From NCBI GenBank assembly GCA_031772625.1, contig CM062805.1, positions 803,611,592-803,675,591 of the forward strand: a stretch of 64,000 nt of DNA, read 5' to 3'. The notes beneath the pieces are model-generated. The model did no database searches. It had not been told where the DNA came from and saw only the letters and a list, made by a program, of their open reading frames with translations. Of this stretch, positions 33,614 through 45,881 are shown piece after piece. Source of the DNA: Pinus tabuliformis (Eukaryota > Streptophyta > Pinopsida > Pinales > Pinaceae). A program made the translations under genes and the position numbers. Numbering within the stretch: the first letter of the stretch is position 1; each line of letters opens with the position of its first letter.

Positions 33614-36600
33614 TGATGGTGTTGGACACACCAACATTTCAAGGGGATCTCCCCAGTAAGAATTCCCAATTAGACCTTAGACCGTTTGGTGTAGGAGTCC
33701 TAGCAGTGGATCGTAAGGTAATGCCTTGACCGCGGTGCCGCATAGAGGTAAGTAGAATAACTCTGTCAGCAGCAAGGGTGTGACTGATGCAGTGAGTCAA
33801 GGAAGGTGTATGAGAGGTTCCAACACTTTGAAGTGGGAAGGAGGTGAATGTGAGTTCCAGGTTGAAAGGGATCATTCCCAACTTGGTCAGGAACACATAA
33901 CACAAAGGACATGCACATCTTCTAGTGGTGCAATCCACTCAGATCTAGTAGTCACATCATACAAGGTAAGATAACACATACAACACTCATAGATTAGTCT
34001 AAAATGAGTTTGATGGTTGTTATAGCAAGGTTCAAGTGAAAGGTCTGTCTGATTTCCAGCAGAGCAGTCGACACGGACGGTGACAACATTAACAACATAT
34101 GAAACACATTAACAACAATATTCATATAATTTCATGTGAATCCGTTCATACACAAGTATGTAATTTAAACAACACATATCATTAAAACAACCAAAGCAGT
34201 CCAACTACAATAACAACAAATGCATGAAAATGTGTTGGCTCTTATTATATAAATAAGTGTAAGTCACAATCATACCATACATCCCTGTAAACCTGCTAGC
34301 CCCAAAAGTGGAACATTACATCCACATCTGCCTCCTCCTCCAAAGAGATTTACCAGCTCTGTGTAGTGGAGAAGCCAAGGCCAACTAAAATATTGTCCAA
34401 GCCTTCTTCAAGATAGTCTTAGTAGAACCATGGCTCACCAAAAGCTTATACAATGAGTTATGAGGGACTATTTATGGCAAAGGGTGGGGTGACCCTTGAC
34501 ATTCCCCTTTGTGATAGTTCAACTACCCTCATGATTCTTTACCTACTCTATGACTGTTACATCCAACTATGGACACTTGAATTACACTTGACATGACTCA
34601 ATGTTACAATGCACATGTACTCATGTGAGACAACATGGCTTGAGAAAGGCAAGAAAGAAATCACTGACACTTAGTCCGTTGTGGTGAGACCAACTCTATG
34701 ACATGCTTGTGATGGTGAAGGTGGTGAGCTGATGCCAAGCTTGGTCTTCCGTGATGGTGTGCATGCACCTCATGGTGACATCTTTTTGAAGTGAACTCTT
34801 GCCTCCATTGCAACTAATGCATTGGTTCGCCCCTTCATCCAACTCATCTGCTAACATGCACATGGTCTTCTTGGGTATGGTTGAACTAGCAACACACTGA
34901 TGCATAGTGTCATGCTAATCTTAAAGTGTGTGCTAGTGGTCATGCACATCAACTTGTTGAAGTACATGTTCAGCCCCAATTGGACTTGCTTCTTGTCTTC
35001 GCCTTGGTGAGTGTGTTGAATGGGCTGGATTGCATGCATGTGATCAATGACATGCATGTTGCTAAATCCCTTGCATGCAATCAACAACATTGCTCACCAT
35101 GTCTGCTCTATGTCAGCTACTGGGATCGATCCTTAACTTGTACGGGCGTAGTTTCATCCGTGAGTGCATGTTGCGCCCACTGTTGTTCCAGTTCCTGTTA
35201 CAACTCATTCGTCTACCTCTATAGCTTCATGTTCTTCCTAAGTTGTTGCTTCACAACATGCAACTCCTTCTTTTTTCCATCTTCTGACTTCACATGATCT
35301 TCATGTCCGCCATCACTTCATAGCTGGAGTCTCCAAAGTTTCTTTCATCATCAATGGACCTGCTTGAGATTACAACCTTGTTTCGCCTTCGTGTTGTCAA
35401 CAACCCTCCTCTTGCATTTGTTGCATTTGGTATGTTGTCTTCAGTAGTTGTTCATGATGTTGCTTGTTGTGATGTTTCTGCTATCATATCTTGATGTCCT
35501 TGTCTACGAACAACTTAATGTCTTTGTGGGTAGGCAAGTCCATAAACACTTGATCAAGTGCATCCCCAAGTGTGATCTGAACGGTGTCTTCATCTCTGCT
35601 CTCTTGGAAACCATTGTACCTGTACTACTAAGAGGCAAATGAACACCTGCAATACATGGAGACATGGCAACACTCATGGCAACTAATCTGTCAATAGAAA
35701 TCCAAAATGAACATGAGAACTAACTTGCAAAATACTTGGGTGAATGATCATGAAGGTTGCACAATTTTGGCTGGAAGGTAGGGAGACTGACTGCCAAGAC
35801 TACACAAGGCACAATCTAGGCTGCTAGGAGACTGACTGACTGCTGGAATTGCGCAATGCACAGTCCAGTCTGGCTTCTGACTTCTTGGATTGCGCAATGC
35901 ACAATTCTAGCTGGGAAGGACTACTTGCCCAAGGACAGATCTACGCAATTTCTTGGGCCAAGCAGCCATTATCCTCCAGAAATGTGAAAAATATTCCTGG
36001 AGGCTATTTCTAGGCAGGAATGCATAAATCTGGAAAGGAAGGTGAGCCTTCCTTCCCCAGATTTCACAATGTAGCCTTGGTGAAGGCAGAGCCCGAGCCA
36101 AGCTTGGCCCGATGAGCAACTGAAAGCAAGTAAGTTAGTGAATGCATGACAACACTAAGTGATATAAGAAGTGATTATCAGTGCATGTAAAACATGAATG
36201 AAAGATTCATCAAATAGATCAACATCCATGTGGGTGAGGCAGTTCACCGGTTGGGCAAACGTCCGTGAAAAACAGTTTCATGCATGCGACAGCAGTGAGA
36301 TAGAAACCTAAACTGAAAAAGAGCTAGGACAAGCTCGTATACATGTAAAGAACAACAATATTTCAAATAAATCAAGAAAACAGTACTCACACAAGTGAAA
36401 ACACAAAATATGACAGAAATGCAGCACAAGGAATGGGAAGTGGGCTTACCCCAAAATAGCAGAGATGAATGTGCCGACTACTCCTAGATGTGATGTGGGA
36501 TGTCAAAGTTGCAATGTTGATGTGAGGAATGAGCTCTGCAGTGTTTGGTTGATGAGTTTTGATAACATTTAGGTTATGATGCGCATGCCACAAATCTAAG

Positions 36601-37261
36601 GGAAGCAACACTTGGTGGGAGGATTCAGAATTGCTCCTTGCATGTAACCTCCAACTGTTAAACATAGATCCCTTAAATATGGGATTCCTTTGCATATTGC
36701 CTTGGGAGAAGCAGCCCATGCATGCATGTCTATTTTGCTCAGTCCCGGAGGGAACCAGTCAACTCAGATGCACATGCAAGAGACTACTCGAGAAAAATGT
36801 GCATTCCTGGCTAAGAGTTGGGCTGACTGCCCAATAGGTTTGTGTAATTTATGGGCAGAGCAGCTGACTGCTTCCTAGATTTGCACAAATCCTGGGCTGA
36901 ACAGCCTTTTTTCTGGGAAAATTTGCACAAATCCTACTAGGAGGGTTGGCTGGCAGGATTGCACAATCCTGGAGCCCAGCATGCTGTTAGAGAGGATTGC
37001 GCAATTTCTAGAGGGAAGGTTGGTTGCCCTCCAGAAATGCATAATTTTCAAGGGGAAGTTGCTCAGCCTACAGCTAGACCAAGTTCGGGTAAGCATCCTA
37101 TGAGGGGAATGGATCAACTGTGATCGACAGGCTACCTTTGTGCTAGGGAAAACACTTGAAGCTTGAGTACCTCATGAAGCAAGACAAAGTGTTGTGAAAG
37201 GTTGGTAGGGAGGCTCCAAAACAGTATAACACAATTTTGGAGGGTGGTTGTAGCCGCTACA
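33614..37261 (-). repeat. 5' LTR (right) of the gag-only element
   Basis: About 3.65 kb. It starts near TGATGGTGTTGGACA and ends ...GGTTGTAGCCGCTACA. It lies beside the priming-site-like sequence and repeats the left copy. The exact first base (33614 or 33620) is uncertain. Confidence 0.7.
36800..37050. repeat. Phased palindrome series, second LTR copy
   Basis: The counterpart of 30134-30380, with cores such as TTTGCACAAAT (twice), ATTGCACAAT and ATTGCGCAAT at similar spacing. Some CpG-containing cores of one copy are CA in the other, consistent with deamination. Confidence 0.6.
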
Positions 37262-37262
37262 A

Positions 37263-37799
37263 GCTCTCTCCACAAGAAGAATAATTAAAAGCCATCCCTA
37301 GAGGCAAATTCGACTTGGTACTTATACAAAATGATTAGAAATAATTCCCCATGAAAGGAGGAAGCTTTCCCCACCAAAATACCTTGATTAGTGGATCTAA
37401 TTCCCGATACTAGGAATATGCATTAAATGGCAGGGAACACATTCCTATATTTTCTTGAACATTGGAGTTCCACAATTTGTTCCATAATTCCATAATATCT
37501 TGTTAATTTATTATTTAATATTGATCCTCCTATAGTAGGGAGCAAGTCCCTAAATTATCTCCTCCTCCAAATCTTCATAATCTGCCCAATATTCTCATAA
37601 TATTCCACAAAAATAAATAATATTAGGCACAAATATGAAATTATTCATAAACCTTCCTAATGAATATATTAGAGTTAAAAATACATTATCTATTGCAAAA
37701 AGAGAGGTTTAATGTGCTGAAGGATGGTTAGATGGGCCTTAATTTATGTTTATTTTAGAGGCATGGGCCTTAATTTACGTCTAATTTAGAGGCCCATCA
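37263..37799 (-). repeat. 3' LTR remnant of the second gag-only element
   Basis: About 537 bases closely matching 48004-48538 (both begin near CTCTCCACAAGAAGA and end near GAGGCCCRTCA). The rest of the LTR is absent on this side. Confidence 0.8.
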
Positions 37800-37810
37800 T
37801 ACCCCCTACT
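37800..37810 (-). other. Polypurine tract of the second gag-only element
   Basis: The minus strand reads AGTAGGGGGTA touching the LTR start TGATGGGCC. It confirms that the element runs right to left. Confidence 0.7.
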
Positions 37811-38513
37811 GAAAGTGTTGCTCATCCTCTGAGAGACTTAGTGACTTCATTGTGCCTCATTCATGGCCCTCGTGGCCTCTCTCTTGTGCTTTCCTCGGTC
37901 CTTTCTCTTAAGAATATTGATTGTACGTTCTGCAAGGACAAGCCTAAAAATCTAATTTGTGCATAGAAAAATCATTGTTTCTTGAGACCATTAGCTTTCC
38001 TTCTTCCCCTTATTCAAGATGGGTTCAGTTTGGCAAGGTATTCCACATCCTTAGCTTATAAAACCTCATCTCTCATGCATTGACAACAAATTTTTAACTA
38101 TAATATGCTCAAGAGAAGAGGTCAAGAATATTTCATACCTTTACCTACCTGATAGTTGTTGGAGAGACATGCATGTTGCTGCTGAGTTGATGTTGTTGTG
38201 CTACTCATGACTGAGGTACATCTTCTTAACTGCCTTTTTCTTTTTTGTTGATCTCATTTTGCTAATGGGTTGCCTTCTTGTTGATGTGAGGGTGTTAGGG
38301 GACCTATATCAACCTTCCCTAAAGAATATCTGACCTTTTGAACCATTTCTCCATCATATTGTCCCTTGTAGCTTCTTCTCGGCCTTCCTATAGAGACCTT
38401 GTAGTAATTCAAAACTTCCTGTAGAGATCCTGTAGTAATTCAGGACAACCTCTTGTACTAGACTTGTTTTTTCCATATCTCTAAAACGGTAGAATGGATT
38501 GACCTAAAACTTT

Positions 38514-38880
38514 CTGAGCCTGTTTCCATCATCATTATCACCTCCCAATAAAACAAATTGGCCAATGGATGCACGAATCTCGAGAAAAACTAAAATTGGA
38601 TGAAGGTGATGGAGGTTGATTTCTTGGAAATCGCGCACTAGAATTTGCTGAAATTGCTTGGTCATGTTACCATCATCTAGATGCATCTCCCCATGAAACC
38701 ACTTTTTAAATGGATGCATGGATATTGAGAAAATTCAAAAATGGTGGTAGGCGATGGAGGTCGATTTCTTGGAAAAATTGTACTGGAATTTGCTGAAATT
38801 GCTTGAACATGTTACCATCATTCATATGCATCTCCCCATGAAACATCTTGGAAAATGGATGCATGGCTTTCAAGTTATGG
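38514..38880. repeat. Degenerate tandem repeat, about 146-bp period, nearly three units
   Basis: Blocks such as GTTACCATCAT...CTCCCCATGAAAC...AATGGATGCATGG recur at about 38520, 38665 and 38811. They sit in the untranslated 3' part of the second gag-only element. Confidence 0.75.
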
Positions 38881-39214
38881 AAAAAATAAATCTTTTCTCT
38901 AAGTATTTTTGTTTCCTCTAGTAAAACAGAGCCTTCCTATAGTACTTTGGTACAACAAGGAAAATAAGTGGTAGAAGCTTGGGAATGATGAGTGGATGGT
39001 GGAAATAGATAAGGGTGATGGATTGGCATGGCCTTGGTTGTATTGGAGCACTTGAGAAAAGGAGGAGAAAGTCAAAATTTGACTTCTTTTGACTAATTTT
39101 GACCTATTTTTCTTTGGTTCCAACTTGTTTTTGTTGCTTGCAGATGTTGGAGAGTACATGCATTCATCAGAGAGATACATGGAGAAAAGTTTTTTTTAAT
39201 TTTTTTCTTCTAGG

Positions 39215-39400
39215 CCTACTAGTCGCCTCAAGGAGGTTTTCAACTAGTGGGTCTGCGTAGGTGCCTCAAAGGAGGTTTTCACCTAGGATCTTTTCTTTTT
39301 CCCTTTTTTTCTTTTTTCCCAACCCATTGACTGCCTCATGGAGGTTTTCAATCAACGAGCCAATCCGAGGTGCCTCAAAGGAGGTTTTCACCTGAGATTT
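39215..39400. repeat. Repeated GCCTCAAAGGAGGTTTTCA motif
   Basis: Four copies of GCCTCAWRGGAGGTTTTCA-like sequence lie near 39223, 39271, 39333 and 39372, arranged as two larger units of about 105 bases. The core CCTC...GAGG is a small dyad. Confidence 0.7.
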
Positions 39401-39911
39401 TTAATTTTTTATTTTTCAATTTTTTTTCTAGCCTACCCTACTTGAAAACAAAATTACTTTCAAGTATAAGAATAATTCCAATGGAGCCATGTGCACATTA
39501 AGATGACAGATTAACTGATGTGTAGGCTTGAAATGTATACTTCGACATGTACCTGAATTTGAGTGATCAAATGCTTTGACTTTGATGATATCAAGCACAA
39601 TTGAAGAAGAGAGTATTGCTACAACTTAGTGACTGCCTGGAACCATATTTCAATATACTTGTGATGCCTCTGGTCCACTTGCTGATTTGGATCATCTTGG
39701 ATGTCTTCTTCTACCATGACCTTCAAGTCTTCCTCTTTTTGTTGATTGATCTCTTGAATACATGGAGGATTTGATGGTAACCGTGAGGAAGCTTTCTCAA
39801 TCTCTGATTTTGATGTCTGCTCTTCATCAAGTGTAGCCCATGATTTTGTGGTCTTCTCATTTGAGTATTCTTCTTCTAGATGTGGTCCTTTAATGATATC
39901 AAGTTAATCTC

Positions 39912-41220
39912 ATTTTTTCAATACTCTTCCAGAGCTATAGTGAATACCATTGATCTCAAGAGGAGATGTTTGGAAGTATTGTACCTCAGCATTGTAAGTG
40001 GGCTGAGATACTTCATTGTGTGGGTTTGGAAATGGTGGTATAGGTAGTTGAGTGGGAGTGTATATTTGAGACGGATGTGGTTGGGGTTGTGGTTGTGATG
40101 GAGGTGAATGGTAGGGATAACATGGACTTGGGTATGGAGGTTATTGAGGAAAATACTGAGGATATTGTGGATGGATTCAATAAGTTCCTTGCCAACCTTG
40201 TTTCCAAGATTGGTTTTGGGGTTGAGATGGATAATGTTGCAAAGGAAAGGGTGTGCTCCAATTACTTTGAAGTGGATATGCATAACCTTGAGATTTTGAA
40301 TTAAACTTTTGCATCATACTAGGTTGACTAGGCTTCCATGGTCCTCTTGGAGCTACATAACATAGCTGCATTGACAATTGAATTTCTCCATTGTCCTCTT
40401 GGTGAATTTCATTCAACCTTGGTAATGATGTACAATGTTTAACATCATGTGATTCTACATGGAAAACACAAATATCAACATCTTCTTTTTCTTCATCATG
40501 CATTCTTAGCATTTCTACTTGTTTGGTTAGATTGCTAAGAATTCATGTTTTAAAATCATCAAACAAATTTCCAAGTTTAGCTTGACTTACCGATCTTGAT
40601 CTTGATTTACTTACTCTTTCCCTTCCTCTTGATATGTGTTTGTATGTTTCACAAATTTCTTCAAATGATAATTGGTATACATCACCGCTACTCATGAGAT
40701 CAAGGAGATTAATCCATTCATCCCTAATTGTTCTAAGTAACAAGGTTTTTAGTGTGTCAGATCCTAAATGATGTAGTTTTTCCCTCTTAATATTATACAT
40801 GAACCTTTCTATTAGATCCTCTAGACTCTCATCTTATTTTTTATTCATTCTAAAAATTTCTTCTTTAAGATCACGATCTTTATATTTTTCTAGAAATATC
40901 TTTTGCATATCATTCCATGATCTTATTGAATTAGTCCCTAAACTCATGAACCATTTAAAAGCTCTATCATTTAATGTTTCCAGAAACAATCTCAATTTTT
41001 GAGTGTTTAACAAGTAACCATAAGGTCTACAAATAATTTCAAATTCAAAGAGGAAGGTTTTTAGATCCTCTGACCTTAGACCAAGAAATTTTGGAAGATA
41101 GAGGGATGTTCTTCATGTGCACATTAACATCAGTATCTTGAATGGAAAATCCGAGAGGATATTCCTCATTGTCATCATCTCCATCCATTTCTTCTACATT
41201 CTTTTCCATCTTCTTCTTCT
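39912..41220 (-). pseudogene. Gag relic of the second gag-only element
   Basis: Read on the minus strand, it starts near a region giving EEYPLGFSIQDTDVNVHMKNIP, then a capsid domain (KFLGLRSEDLKTFLFEFEIICRPYGY, LNDRAFKWFMSLGTNSIRSWNDMQKIFLEKYKD, LKTLLLRTIRDEWINLLDLMSSGD). The C-terminal tail is rich in P, Q and H. A degenerate zinc knuckle is visible near 40460 (CVFHVESHDVKHC, with the second cysteine lost). Stops and frameshifts occur near 40820, 40540, 40180 and elsewhere. It is a typical plant Ty3 Gag by pattern, with no protease or polymerase after it. Confidence 0.8.
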
Positions 41221-41443
41221 ACCTGCAAAAGTGAATGGTGATGTGGCTCTTACTACACCACGTGATCAAATGGGGGGGCGGGTTGGCGTTGGAGAATTTT
41301 TTTGTTTTTATGATTTAATGAAAACACTAATGAATTTTCTATTTGTAAAATGAACTATGCCTAATGCAAATATTTTTTTGGTTTTGAAAGAAGTAAAAAT
41401 AAATGAATCAACTAGGGAAGAAAACAATGCTTACTTTGACACC

Positions 41444-41461
41444 TCCCCATCAATGACGCCA
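41444..41461 (-). other. Primer-binding site, tRNA-Asp-like, degenerate
   Basis: The minus strand reads TGGCGTCATTGATGGGGA five bases inside the right LTR. It differs from the tRNA-Asp-type TGGCGCCGTTGCCGGGGA at four positions, three of them C/G to T/A. This fits an old methylated element. Confidence 0.65.
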
Positions 41462-42713
41462 AAAAGTGATGAGCCCCGGTATTGCAACAAGCATGTTGCA
41501 ACTTCCAAGGCTACCGACTTTTGATTATCAACCCGGCTTTCGTACAAATTTAAGAGGTATCGACACTATATGTGCAACATACAATGTGTCCTTCCTTTAG
41601 TGTCATGATGTAATGGAGTTCATGTACTGAAATCAAACCCAAGACTAAATGCAGAAAATGAACTAAAATGGAAACCCTAACCTATTGCAAGAAATAAAAT
41701 ACAAAGAAAGAAACATATTCTAATTGCATAAAGATCATGAACTAAATGTAAAGAAACCTAAATTAACCCTATTTATCACATGTGATGATTTAGACTAACT
41801 GAGCATGGAATCTGATCTAGAGAGTGCTAACTACTTGTGCATGAAGAAATATAAAATAATTTTTTCCTTTTTATCTTTTTTCTTGAAAAATGTAAATGCT
41901 AATCTTCCTTGGTTCTTTGGCAGGGGAGAAAGGTGTGGAGGAAAAGGAGTACAATGGTTCAAATGGCTTGTAGAGAAAGTATGGGCTTAATAACGGCTTC
42001 TAGTGATGATTTTCCTCAATTCGGGCTCAAAACAGGCCACTACAGGTTTTCCTACAGGATGTCTACAGGAAATACTAGTTCCTACAGGATGTTTACAAGA
42101 TCCCCTGTTTTATTACAAAAAGAAATTTGAAAGCTTAGGAAGTGGTCTATAAGGTGGAATGGAGCTTGGTAAAGGTGGATAATGGAAGAATAAGGCATGG
42201 AGGTGGTGGACACTAGACAAAACTCAAACAAGGGCTTCAAGATGGGTAGATTTGCTCAATGGAAATGGCATTTTTTGCTTATAAAATAAGAATTCAGATT
42301 GAGACTTTAGTGGATTTTGGTGACATGGATGGATGAGGTGAGATGAGGTCTCCATGAAATGTAGAATCTCCTACAAAAACACACATTATTTTCTACATCT
42401 ATCCACAAATTCATCTATACATGGGAAATATTTATTAAATAATGGAAAATTACTACTCTAAAAATCAAAAATTCGAAAACTAGTGAGCTAGTAAATCTAT
42501 TAAATTCTTAACCTAATCAAGTGAAAATTCAATGGGGTAAATTTTTTTATTAAATAGAATGTTGTTTTGATCAAATCCAAGTGGAATCAACTCAATTGAA
42601 GCTCGTTAGCATGCTCTAAAAAATAGTAGAAATTTATTTTTCTTTGTTAAAAATAAATTCCAGAAATCTAGTTTTGGGAAGAATAAGACTAATCCAAGTA
42701 GCTCAATAATTAT

Positions 42714-42898
42714 TGTTAAACTCACATGGACAGCAAGAGAGATATGAAAGATAAAACATGCAATTCATTTTTTTATTAACATGAGATATACATTTATAGT
42801 AAAACATATGACTCTTGGGTTTCAGATCCCAAGGTCTCTTGGACTGCTTTGGTCTATTCGGCTTCCACACTAACCCATTTAGGATTAGGTGTCCAACA
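42714..42898 (-). repeat. 3' LTR (185 bp) of the gene-capturing element
   Basis: Direct repeat of 47472-47656 with TG...CA ends. Differences are few by eye (for example TAGTAAAAC and TAGTACAAC, AAGGTCTC and AAGGACTC), so insertion is fairly recent. Confidence 0.92.
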
Positions 42899-42910
42899 TT
42901 CCCCCCCTTA
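42899..42910 (-). other. Polypurine tract of the gene-capturing element
   Basis: The minus strand reads TAAGGGGGGGAA directly against the LTR start TGTTGGAC. Confidence 0.85.
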
Positions 42911-43060
42911 ATCCGAAGGGTTATGTATGAGTCCAAGAAGAGAGCTGTAATACAAAATGTGCAAAAAATGCATGGCAGCACTAGGCTGAATGTGCCCTAT
43001 GAAATGTTGGTATAAAGGGCGGTGGTTTAAGGATTACCACCAACACTGGAACGCTTAGTG

Positions 43061-43390
43061 CAGTTCCCGGAACTCTTCCAAAACTGGCAAGAAACTGAAG
43101 TTTTCTGCTAGAGGAAGTGATCCTAATGTTTTAAAGAGGGAAACCTTCAACCATAAAAGGGAGGTCTCACCCCGCATAAAAGGTAAAACTTCAACCTGAA
43201 AAGGAAAGTCTCAACCTGTGATGGTTTAAGGATAACCAACAACTCTGGAATGCTTAATGCAATTCCTGGAACTCTTCCAAAACTGGCAAGAAGCTGGAGT
43301 CTTCTACTAGAGGAAGTGTTCTCAATTGTGTTCCTGGAATTCTTCCAAAACTGGCAAGAAGCTGAAGTCTTCTGCTAGAGGAAGTGTCCC
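43061..43390. repeat. Tandem repeat of about 60 bp, three dispersed units
   Basis: The block CTGGAACTCTTCCAAAACTGGCAAGAAGCTGAAG... with GCTAGAGGAAGTG occurs near 43065-43130, 43265-43322 and 43331-43388. The first two units are also preceded by a shared GGTTTAAGGAT segment. Non-coding. Confidence 0.75.
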
Positions 43391-43639
43391 AGATTGCCAA
43401 CTGAAGGCATGTTCAGGCATCTTTGTCTCTGGCTACAACTCTGAAACTGGTGTGGTAGGTTGTGGCTCAGGCTTGCTTGATGTGGCTTTGAAGCTTGTAG
43501 ATGACCATCATTTTCCCCCCTGTCAGATACAATGTGAGAAGATGGAGAAAACTCAACTGCAAGACTGTTCAATACTCTGGAACAAGTTCTGACATGTGTT
43601 TGGAATATCTTCTTGGCTGTTGATGCCCATTGCTAAGAA

Positions 43640-44373
43640 GCAATCCATCCAAGATGAATCTTTGTTCTTGCAGGATGTTTGTTTTTGAAGCATATGTGTG
43701 AAGAATGGCTGGTTTTATGACAGTGCTTACATGGATGAAGATCAAAACAGTGATCTTTCAGATGGCCAACTCAGTCACAGTGTTGGCATTTCACGATCTG
43801 TTGTTGTTGTTGTTGTTGCTGTGGAAGAGGGGCAGAATCTGGAACAGCTCGAGGTGAACTGTCATGAGGAGCAAGTGAACTGTCATGAATGAATCCAGCA
43901 CTCTGAAACTGAATGGGCTTGGCATAGTCTGGAATATGAAAGGACAAGTCCTTGTCATATCCAAGACTAGTTTTGTGCTTGTTGTGGACAAGCTGTTCCC
44001 AAGGTCTGATGATGGGCTTAGGAAGTGCAGACTGAGTTTCTGCATCTGCATATACTGCTTTATTTGAATGAATTGTACCATTATTAACATGCTGCTGATG
44101 GGTGGTTGTCTCAATGTTCTGAACAAAAATAGGTTCAGAATGGTGTCTATTTTGATGTAGCTCTTCTTGCTGTAGCTGTGATTCAAGCTGCAAAAAATCG
44201 ATCTTTTCCTGTGCATTTTGTAGACATGTCTGAATTTCTGAGAGAGATCCTTTGCTGATTTGTAATGTGTCATCAACAGTAGATAATATCAGAGTTTTAA
44301 GGAACTGTAATACTTCACTGGTTCTGGCCATTTTTTCTTCAATGTCAAAATCTTTATGCAGCAGTGGAATCAA
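43640..44373 (-). pseudogene. Gag-like frame with two CCHC zinc knuckles, broken by TGA
   Basis: A 200-codon frame from ATG 44371-44373 has an N-terminal helical and coiled-coil region (SEVLQFLKTLIL, LQLESQLQQEELHQ), a linker rich in H, P and S, and a glutamine run from a (TTG)n tract at 43798-43820. It stops at TGA inside a first zinc knuckle (CQHCD-stop-VGHLKDHC). The same frame continues to a second, complete knuckle, CKHCHKTSHSSHIC (CX2CX4HX4C). This is the nucleic-acid-binding end of a retroelement Gag. No protease follows. It lies in the sense direction of the element, near its 3' end. Confidence 0.7.
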
Positions 44374-45599
44374 GGAATCAATGCACTATAATGAGTTTTA
44401 AATACAATGCCACAATTGGGGCAGCAACAACTACAAACTTATTTAAAACAGCAGCTTCAACGTATTTCAGGAAACATCATAACGTATTCAGGCAGCTTTA
44501 ATCGCAGTTTTTGATGCATTCAATACAGCTCCAGGTCAGCACACAAATAAATCAATGAGCGATATACAAAACTGATTTCTTTCTCTGCAATACTTACTGA
44601 ACTTGTGGTAACTTAGAAGAAGAGCATCGATATTATACTACTCAGAGAAGCTTTTCAAAATATCAAATCTGAAAGTCTGTCTGCAGTACCGTTGCAGATA
44701 GAAACATGAAATTTGTCATTCCCTTGGACTTGAATAATAAAATGGCAAATGTTGTAATAGTGTTGATCAATAGTGGAAGACAAATTGAGACATTCAACTT
44801 TGTTCATGCATAGGGTGTTTTCCAGCAGCATAACGAAAATCCAAAAGAAATATATGTTTCCATATGCGGCTATACCAAAACTTCAGCCAGAAACAAATTA
44901 CCTCGTGACTTCCTCCTCCCCAAAGTCTCCACACAGAAACCTGAACCCGTTTATGTATAAGCTCAATGTCTAAAATTGTCAATGCACGGGCCCAAAGACA
45001 CCAAGAGTAATAAAGACACTCAATGACATATAGCTACACACTCAATGCCATTGGATTCTAGCTTGCAGATAATGTCGAGATCCCCTAATGCGGTCGATTC
45101 TCTTCAATAGCCATTGTAATACCAACGAAGTTGATAACAATTCAACATTGTCCCGAGCAGTGAATCAGAATTCTCATTATTTGTTTGCGGACGACTCAAA
45201 GCTTCTGAAGCTTTCAAACGTTCCGAAGGCTCAAACTTGAGAATTCCTTACAGTAAGTTTATAAGTAGTACAGATGAATGGTCCACAATCAGGCTGTTGT
45301 GATGAGGGTAACAATGTTTGAATGCCCAAAAAATCAAATGCCAACAAGAATTTTGTAATAAACTTCCAACTCCAATACTGTATAATGAACCACCGAGACC
45401 CTAGAGTCAAACTGTTCTAGCGAACCATCACAATGTAGAAAATCGACATCGCATTATGCCAAGTCTTCCAACTCCCAAACGTGCACTCAGACTCAGGGTT
45501 ATATCCATACTGTTCCAGTGAATTCATAAAAGAACATAACCAGGAGAGATAGTTCAAATCATGGTTAGCTACCAAAAGGTTTCATTCAAGTCATGAGTT

Positions 45600-45872
45600 T
45601 GAAACAAGTTTCTCGGTATTGGGTCCAGAATCCATGGGCGTTGGTGGTGCAAGCCCTTGAACGGGCCAACGAGAGCCAACTTCAATGATTATATGCCAAT
45701 TATGGGAAGAGAAATCCTTCTTGTGATGCAGACGTTAAGGCTGTATATAGGGATCTTGGAATTCAGGATGTTTTTCTGGAATATGAGCGTACTAGTTATA
45801 AGGAGCTCATTTCTTCCATCAAGGCTCAAGAGAATGAATCTTTGCAGCTTGTGTTGAAGTCTTTACAAGCGA
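45600..45872 (+). pseudogene. Captured fragment of farnesyl diphosphate synthase, C-terminal part
   Basis: On the + strand one frame reads WALVVQALERANESQLQ, a stop, then LYANYGKRNPSCDADV, DLGIQDVFLEYER and TSYKELISSIKAQENESL up to LQLVLKS. This is the C-terminal region of plant farnesyl diphosphate synthase, the prenyl transferase that makes FPP in the isoprenoid pathway. The usual last dozen residues (KIYKRQK end) are absent: the text changes after LKS and reaches a TAA. A TGA lies at about 45687. It is antisense to the element, has no visible intron and is followed within about 20 bases by the isomerase fragment. Not functional. Confidence 0.85.
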
Positions 45873-45881
45873 CATAAGTAA

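Larger units (their letters stand above)
27058..37261 (-). mobile_element. Non-autonomous gag-only Ty3/gypsy element
   Basis: Long direct repeats (about 27058-30599 and 33614-37261) flank about 3 kb that codes on the minus strand for a decayed Gag and no polymerase. A priming-site-like sequence touches the right repeat, so the element runs right to left. The repeats are clearly diverged, so it is older than the giant element. The left repeat lacks about the first 115 bases. I see no clear polypurine tract at 30600 and no target duplication. The structure fits the LARD type (large, gag-only or empty, long LTRs). Confidence 0.75.
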
